From Parasitella parasitica (taxonomy: Eukaryota; Mucoromycota; Mucoromycetes; Mucorales; Mucoraceae): a stretch of DNA of 64,000 bases. Below the pieces are notes generated by a model, which ran no database searches, had not been told where the DNA came from, and saw only the letters and a program-made list of their open reading frames with translations. Location of the stretch: the NCBI GenBank assembly GCA_025201805.1, contig MU619252.1:191855-255854 (forward strand), read 5' to 3'. The stretch's first letter is position 1. Each line of letters starts with the position of its first letter. Shown here piece after piece: positions 58,469 to 64,000 of this stretch. Both the position numbers and the translations under genes were made by a program.

Positions 58469-59811
58469 ATTTCTTTTTTTTTTTAAAAAAAAAAAGAAAA
58501 AGAAGAACAAGAAGAAAGAAAACCAACACTTGGGCTCAATGATTAAAAAAAAAAAAAACAAAAAAAAAAAAAAGGGGGAGCAGGGAAGAGGAAACAAGAG
58601 GGGCGAGGGGGGGGGGGGGACAAGGGGACACTGAAACTTTTTTTAAGTTCGAGAAAAAACGCTAATTGAATAAGGTTATCCAAAGAAAATCCGTAGGGCC
58701 AATAACAGCATGTCATTAGCAGCTCTTTCCAAGTAAAGCTGCCATTGTATTACCTCGAAATTTTGATAAACAGAGCCAAGTAAATGTGCAATTTAGAAAT
58801 CGAGACTTAGAAATGCAAGGAGATCTTTTTTTTTTATTCATTGTAATTGTTCTTTCACACCTCCCCTACAACAATAACCGCAGTAGTGTCAATTAAAATG
58901 CAATGTTCACAGCACAAAGATAGGAATCTGGCATGCATTCAGTCTGATCTATTATAATATCCACAATTTCGAACCAAAAGGATAAGTGTAACAGAATTAA
59001 GCACGTACAACTAGGAAAACTTCACAGTAGCACCAGATCAAAGAATAGAAATTCGCAAGGATCAAGCTGTTGCTTGACGAGGAGCCTTAAATCATGGAAA
59101 AAAATTGAAACAGTCTGATAATGCGCCTACCAAAGATGAGGTTACCGAGTATTTTTATGTTGGTTTTGTTACATGCAACGGTTTACTTTTTTTTGAAGGG
59201 ATAAAATATGTAAGAAGATATTGCAAAAGATCAAGAGCTAATTGTCATTGAATGAAACGAAACCCTTTTTTTTTTGCAATCATTTTGGCTTATTTACAAT
59301 GGAAAAAAAGAAAATCCTAGAATATCGGCCTCTGCATCCATATAAGGGTATTGATGTAAAACATTATAATCCCTGGCTGGGCATAATTCTCAAGATATTT
59401 TCGAGTCCATGCTCCCCCCAAAACAAAAGAATCTGTTGTTGTGCATATTGCACAGCTCGGCCGTGACGATTATACCGTGCACATAACTACAGCCATGATA
59501 AATTTTGTATCCATGGAAACCACTATAGCTGTTTGCTTTAAACTGGCCTCGATTGATACACATCTCTCAAAAAGTACACACTTGGTGTAACCATGGAAAC
59601 GTATCAGGTTGTGTTCTTAACGGCCGACATGCATCAAGGATCAAACCTTGTAAAAAGAAAATCTTTTTGACCAAAATGCTATTGATAAAATTTTCGAAAA
59701 AGATGAGATAATTGTTTAATGATTGTTGAATTTTTATTTTTTGTGTATGAAAGATAGAAATGCATGAGTAATGTGTATATAGATGAAAAAAAAAGATAAT
59801 CCAACATGGAT
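58469..59811. other. intergenic region with homopolymer tracts
   Basis: Spacer upstream of LAG1 and downstream of PDC. From 58470 to 58620 it is dominated by T, A and finally G homopolymers, including a G-run of about 11 near 58609. A poly-T run occurs near 58826. No gene is supportable; small ORFs around 59242-59466 lack domains. Confidence 0.4.
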
Positions 59812-61543
59812 TTAACGGTTCTCAGAAGAAGCAACAAGGAGCTTGAGTTCACGAGGAGCGTCAAAACGAGGCATGATAACTTCAATAAAGTGCATCTTAT
59901 CAGGTTGAGCTTGGATGCCCTTCATGGCAGTTTCGAATTCATTACGAGTGGAAACCTTACCCTCGAAACCAACCTTGGAGCAGCCAACAGAGGTGTTGCG
60001 TTCAAGGTGAGCACCGAAGTAGTCAAGAGTCTTACTGTATTGCCACATTTGAAAGTTGTTATAATCTCTGTCGGGACCATGGATAAGCTTTTCGATAACG
60101 TAACCATCATTGTTCAAGAGGATGATGACAGGAGTAAGACCGTGATGTAACATGACAGAGAGCTCTTGAGCAGTCAATTGGAAAGAACCATCACCAACAA
60201 ACAAGTAGACTCTGCGATCACGACGGGCAATAGCAGCACCGACAGCAGCACCGACAGAGAAACCAATGGAACCCCAAAGGAATTGAGTGATGAAAGAAGC
60301 GCCCTTGGGAGCATCCAAGTTCAAACAGGCGAATTCAGAAGTACCAGTTTCACCGCAGATGATAGCGTTCTCATCGATATATTCAGGGACCTTGTTCCAA
60401 AGATAGTTATGGGTGATCTCAGTACCTTCTTCAATAGGGAGAGGCTTACCGCGAGGACCGAGGTTGAAGACACGGGGTTCCTTGGGGAGAGAAGCGGTCA
60501 AGAGAGGAAGGAACTCGACCATGGAGACCTTTTGGTACTCGGCACAGAAGACAATGGTGGCAAAAGAGTGGAGGGTGATAGTCTTGGAGCGGTCAAGAGC
60601 ATAAGAAAAGTTACCGGTGTTGAAGTCAGATTTGATAGAACCAATTTCAATGATCAAATCAGCCTTCTTGATTTCCTCATCAATGGATTCAAGAGTGATG
60701 TTACCAGAGTAACAACCACGGTACTGAGGGAGAGACTCGTCAACAGCACCCTTACCCATGGGGGCAACATAGGTGGGGAAACCAGAGCGCTTGATGAACT
60801 CTTCGACATCCTTTTCAATGTGATGACGAAGAACGCAGCCATCAACAACGACAACAGGGTGAGAAGCCTTGGCGATAGCCTCAGAGACAACCTTGAGGGC
60901 AATTTCTTGGGTTTGCTCAGGGTTCTTGGGGAGACTGACGACAAGAGGAGCAATCTCGGGAACCTCGACCTGGTAATGGATAAGATCGATAGGGAGACCA
61001 ATATAACCAGTGCGCTTGGAGAGAACGGCTTGAGAGATGACACGATCGATTTCAGCAATGGCGTTTTGCTTCTTCAAATGAGTGGAAGCGCAAGAAATCA
61101 TGGAGGACATATTGTAAAAGACATCAAAATTACCGTCACCGAGAGAATGATGGAGCATGGCACCTGCAGCTTGAGACTTGGTGGAAGGAGTACCAGCAAT
61201 GTGGATGACGGGAAGCATCTCAGAGTAGGAACCGGCAAGACCATTGACAGCAGAAAGTTCACCGACACCGAAGGTAGTGACAACGGCACCAGCACCACGG
61301 ATACGAGCATAGCCGTCAGCAGCATAAGAGGCGTTCAACTCGTTGGCATTATTACCCCAGGTTACCTCGGAGTCATCTTCAATGATATCCAACAAGGGCT
61401 AACAAGACAGATTAATAACAGTTGTATTTACAGGCACACAAATCACTTACCATGTTGAAATCACCGGGAACACCAAACACAACATCGATGTTGATTTCCT
61501 TGAGACGGTTGATAAGATGTTGTCCAATAGTAACGGAAGGCAT
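59812..61543 (-). CDS. PDC1: pyruvate decarboxylase
   Basis: Two exons, 61451-61543 and 59812-61398, over a 52-nt intron (559 aa). The N-terminus MPSVTIGQHLINRLKEIN and FGVPGDFNM match fungal PDC. The catalytic Glu is in ELNASYAADGYAR, the His pair in MLHHSLGDG, and the thiamine-diphosphate motif runs from GDGSFQLTAQELSVM to ILLNNDGYVIEKLIHG. It converts pyruvate to acetaldehyde for ethanol fermentation. Codon use is extremely biased, which also creates a long antisense ORF on the plus strand. A TATAAAA box lies about 71 bp upstream of the ATG. One of the most highly expressed genes here, judged by codon bias. Confidence 0.96.
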
Positions 61544-61613
61544 TGTTTATAAGTTGATATGTAGTATGAAAAACTTGATGAAAAAATTGGATTGTTGGGA
61601 TGAATTTTACTTC

Positions 61614-61620
61614 TTTTATA
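61614..61620 (-). promoter_or_regulatory. TATA box of the PDC gene
   Basis: TATAAAA on the minus strand about 71 bp upstream of the start codon at 61543, at a spacing suited to a strongly transcribed fungal gene. No other core element is assigned. Confidence 0.5.
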
Positions 61621-63087
61621 TCTTTTTTTTTATTTTGGGTAAATATGGTGATGATTATCGTATCATCGAAATCGAACCGGCGATCTATGTGTCTCATATT
61701 TTTTTTTTATTTTACCGTGGGCAAAAGGGAGCCTTTCACGCTGTATACGACACTGCCCGAATGATGCGCTTGTTTAATCATTAAAGTAATCTCTTTTATC
61801 TATTAAACTTTAGTGTGTTGTGAATGAAACATGAATGTCTTATAAAGATTTTTACACGCTAGCGACATGATCTCATGTTTTATCAGCTGCGTGTTGCTCA
61901 ACGAGCTTTTGTGCCTGAAGCCTTGATATTTATCAAATTTCTGCTGTCAAGTCCAAAAGATACTTGTTGGTAAACCACGAAGATAGTTGTTATATCGATG
62001 TTATCGCATTCATTGACCGAAAAGGGTCTCTTGTTGACAAACAAAGTCCGTGTTAATCTGATTTCCGCATCATCCGCCCAAACATCCAAGATAACATTCA
62101 TGATTTTTTTCTATAGACAATGGAAAAGGTTTGCATCTTTTGAGTTGTTTTCAATATATTTAGCTATTGTTATTGTCATAATGCAGCTGCATGTTGCTAA
62201 CTCTTTTGATTGCGATAACAATGCAGTTTATTTTAATTGTCAGATACAACACACACGCATGATGCGTACGACGATGATTCGGTTACAAAACCTTTATGTC
62301 ATATCACTTTCAACCTAACACTTTTATAGTTCCAGTTTTTACTATATTTTAGTCGGTAAAGACCTTGTTTTTGTCAATGGGATTTTCTATATTACTCAAA
62401 GACACATTTGGAGCACAATAAAATCTGAATACTTTCTGAGACATTTTGAAAGAACAACGTGCTAGTAAACTCCTACTAAAATGGATTTTATCGGAGGAAA
62501 TGTGCTAAAAATTGTAAGCAATGTAGCAAAAGGCAAGAAACTGAATTTTATCCAATAGGTCTATGTTTTTAATCAGATCCGTCGTTAAATTTTTTTGCGC
62601 CTGCCTCTATGCCACAAGAAACATTTCATCTCTTGTTTATTACGCTTGATAATATCTGATTTGTGGCATTGCTACTTTAAAAATGTTATATTGTAGCAAA
62701 ATTGGAACAACCTACACTAGATGATACTATTTTATTTGTTCAAGTTGGGCTCAATGTGCGTGCGTAGTAGGAAAAAAAAAGTGGTATGACATTGACGCTT
62801 TTGTCACTTGCGCTCAAAACCAAAATTGTACAATATCAATTACATGACGGCTAAAAATAACGCACATGTCGATTATCGTAATCGATGAAGTGGTTTTTTA
62901 TTAATTAAATCCACCCGTAGTGTGCCAACTGATCTTTAATATGTCTTTTCCTTTCCGAGAAAGTGATATTTGATAATCGTAACATAGTAAAAAATCCCAG
63001 CTAGCTGTAATTTTCTTTTTCAAAGAAGACATTTCATTTTTCTTGCTCAGCAGTGTACTGATAAATCAGAATTAATCAGAAAAATCT
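61621..63087. other. intergenic region
   Basis: AT-rich DNA upstream of the PDC gene, with small ORFs only (up to 106 codons at 61998-62318, no domain). It must hold the PDC promoter. No tRNA passes arm-complementarity checks by eye; a TTCGATT-like stretch near 61670 fails to form a T-arm. Confidence 0.4.
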
Positions 63088-63262
63088 CTAGTTCATTGAG
63101 GCCAAAACTTTGCTAATACCAGTACTCCAAATGGTCTTGTACACAAACAGTGAAGCTTCTCCGTCATATTTTTGAACATTATAATCGGTTAAGTGATTCG
63201 TAATGGTATTGATACTAATTGTCATTCCAGCAGCTCCCAAAGAATGAATAGAACTTTTTATT
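63088..63262 (-). CDS. possible exon of a small unidentified protein
   Basis: An open minus-strand frame ends with TAG at 63088 and encodes a protein-like stretch with SSIHSLGAAGMTISINTIT, then NHLTDYNVQKYDGEASLFVY and KTIWSTGISKVLASMN. An upstream ATG at about 63340 (MSEIQK) followed by a GTACAC donor is nearby, but the phase does not match the obvious acceptor, so I cannot build a complete model. It may be a real short gene with a missed intron, or a remnant damaged next to the LINE at 63387. Confidence 0.25.
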
Positions 63263-63386
63263 TCTACTTAATAAAATTAGAATTTGCAACTATATGTTGC
63301 TATAGGGTAAATGTGTACCTTCTGTATTTCAGACATTGTAGACAATGAAGTTGCGATAAAAACGAAAATACATTTTTCTTTGTAGA

Positions 63387-64000
63387 CAATACCTCAGCGA
63401 TGGTGCTTCTTCTTGGATGCCAGATTGCTCACATTGGACTATTTCCGATTCGTCTCGTTCTTTTGTTCCTGTAGCTCGCTTGTCTTTGAACGCCCTGCGA
63501 AGGTATTGGTATCCTGCAAGGAATATCATTATCTCTCATCTGGGTCCTCCACTTTGTCTGCCTGTCTATTTGCGACTATCTCCTTCTTCTTGGCGTCTTT
63601 TTTGGTCCCTGGATCTGCCTGCAAAGGCGTTCACATCTTGGTGGCGACTGTTACATGATCGTGTCGCTCGCCGGTCCTGGCTCCATCGTAGTTCTAACAA
63701 AAGTTCCGCCTCCTGTTTGTGTTTTGTATGGTCTTGTATTAGAAGACTTGTTCCATTTTGTTTTCGGCTGTTCCTTCAAAGCTCGGTATTGGCGAGATGT
63801 AATATCGTTGCTGTCCTTGCAGGATCTCTTCCCAACTACCATGTCTATCTGACAAGCTCTTACTAGTTTCTATTCTCAAAATTGGGCAATGCTCGACAAA
63901 GATGTTTTGGTGGCTCTTGGTACTAATTACTGACACTTTGGAAATACCATTGGCGATGTGTCGTAGACACGGAGCCCTGGATTGCTTCGGCATGTTTAAA
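63387..64000 (+). mobile_element. decayed LINE (non-LTR) retrotransposon, reverse-transcriptase ORF 3' end
   Basis: The plus strand encodes, with frameshifts, the C-terminal part of a LINE polyprotein. WWRLLHDRVARRSWLHR and, one frame over, VLYGLVLEDLFHFVFGCSFK then ARYWRDVISLL follow the pattern of the zinc-binding RT-associated domain (C-x2-C near E-x-x-x-H-x-x-x-x-C). Downstream, ALTSFYSQNWAMLDKDVLVA continues the same ORF with stops. At least one frameshift near 63700 and later stop codons make it inactive. It runs off the window end, so its full length is unknown. Confidence 0.65.

Noticed and set aside
60166-61458. Long plus-strand ORF (430 codons) opposite PDC
   Set aside because: It is antisense to a highly codon-biased pyruvate decarboxylase exon; biased codon use removes stops on the opposite strand. 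The product has no domain and is Asp/Arg/Thr-rich by composition.
61655-61690. TTCGATT-like motif suggesting a tRNA on the minus strand
   Set aside because: The flanking bases do not form a 5-bp T-arm stem, and no acceptor or anticodon arm can be placed.

Overview
The window is nuclear DNA of a filamentous fungus, most likely an early-diverging Mucoromycota species (Mucorales-like). It is AT-rich and gene-dense, with genes on both strands. Almost every gene is cut by several short GT-AG introns, mostly about 48-100 nt. The conserved proteins (calcineurin A, Rad5, Sam50, Nop14, Lag1, pyruvate decarboxylase, His3) have fungal architectures, while Artemis, a BORCS8-like subunit and a Bicaudal-C-like KH protein are typical of early-diverging fungi. 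The genus cannot be fixed from sequence alone. I joined exons by hand using reading frame, splice consensus and family conservation; coordinates given for spliced genes are the outer CDS limits, and exon joins are in the evidence.

Layout. 1-3028: AT-rich DNA without a supportable gene. 3029-6464: an Artemis-type DNA nuclease and an alpha/beta hydrolase (minus). 7497-7954: a decayed ORF. 8446-16202: an ARS-binding-protein-2-like protein, a multi-KH RNA-binding protein and a weakly supported hypothetical gene (plus). 16448-24216: calcineurin A (minus) and a glycerol-3-phosphate acyltransferase (plus) are divergent, and a giant palindromic Tc1/mariner-type element (18788-21820, TA duplication, central assembly gap) sits in what was a promoter region of about 185 bp. 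24233-29627: RAD5 and SAM50 (minus). 30065-41150: NOP14, a one-pass orphan protein, an ATF/Atf1-type bZIP factor, a secreted metallophosphoesterase/5'-nucleotidase and the Golgi GDPase GDA1. 42030-48383: a small membrane protein, an Rck2/Srk1-type kinase, a THEM6-like thioesterase, a BORCS8-like protein and glyoxalase II; the last two converge and share 12 coding bases. 48754-55467: peroxiredoxin, KTI12, a purine phosphoribosyltransferase, a FabG-like reductase and HIS3. 57152-61543: ceramide synthase LAG1 and pyruvate decarboxylase. 63387-64000: a decayed LINE retrotransposon end.

The genes are mostly unrelated housekeeping functions; no biosynthetic cluster, CRISPR array, rRNA or convincing tRNA was seen. 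The most unusual structure is the palindromic transposon, whose two arms are essentially identical even in the defects of their transposase remnants, and which leaves only 61 bp between its end and the calcineurin A start codon. Other points are very small exons (8, 11 and 18 nt), a probable GC-AG intron in KTI12, and stop-free in-frame introns in RAD5 and LAG1 that could generate isoforms.
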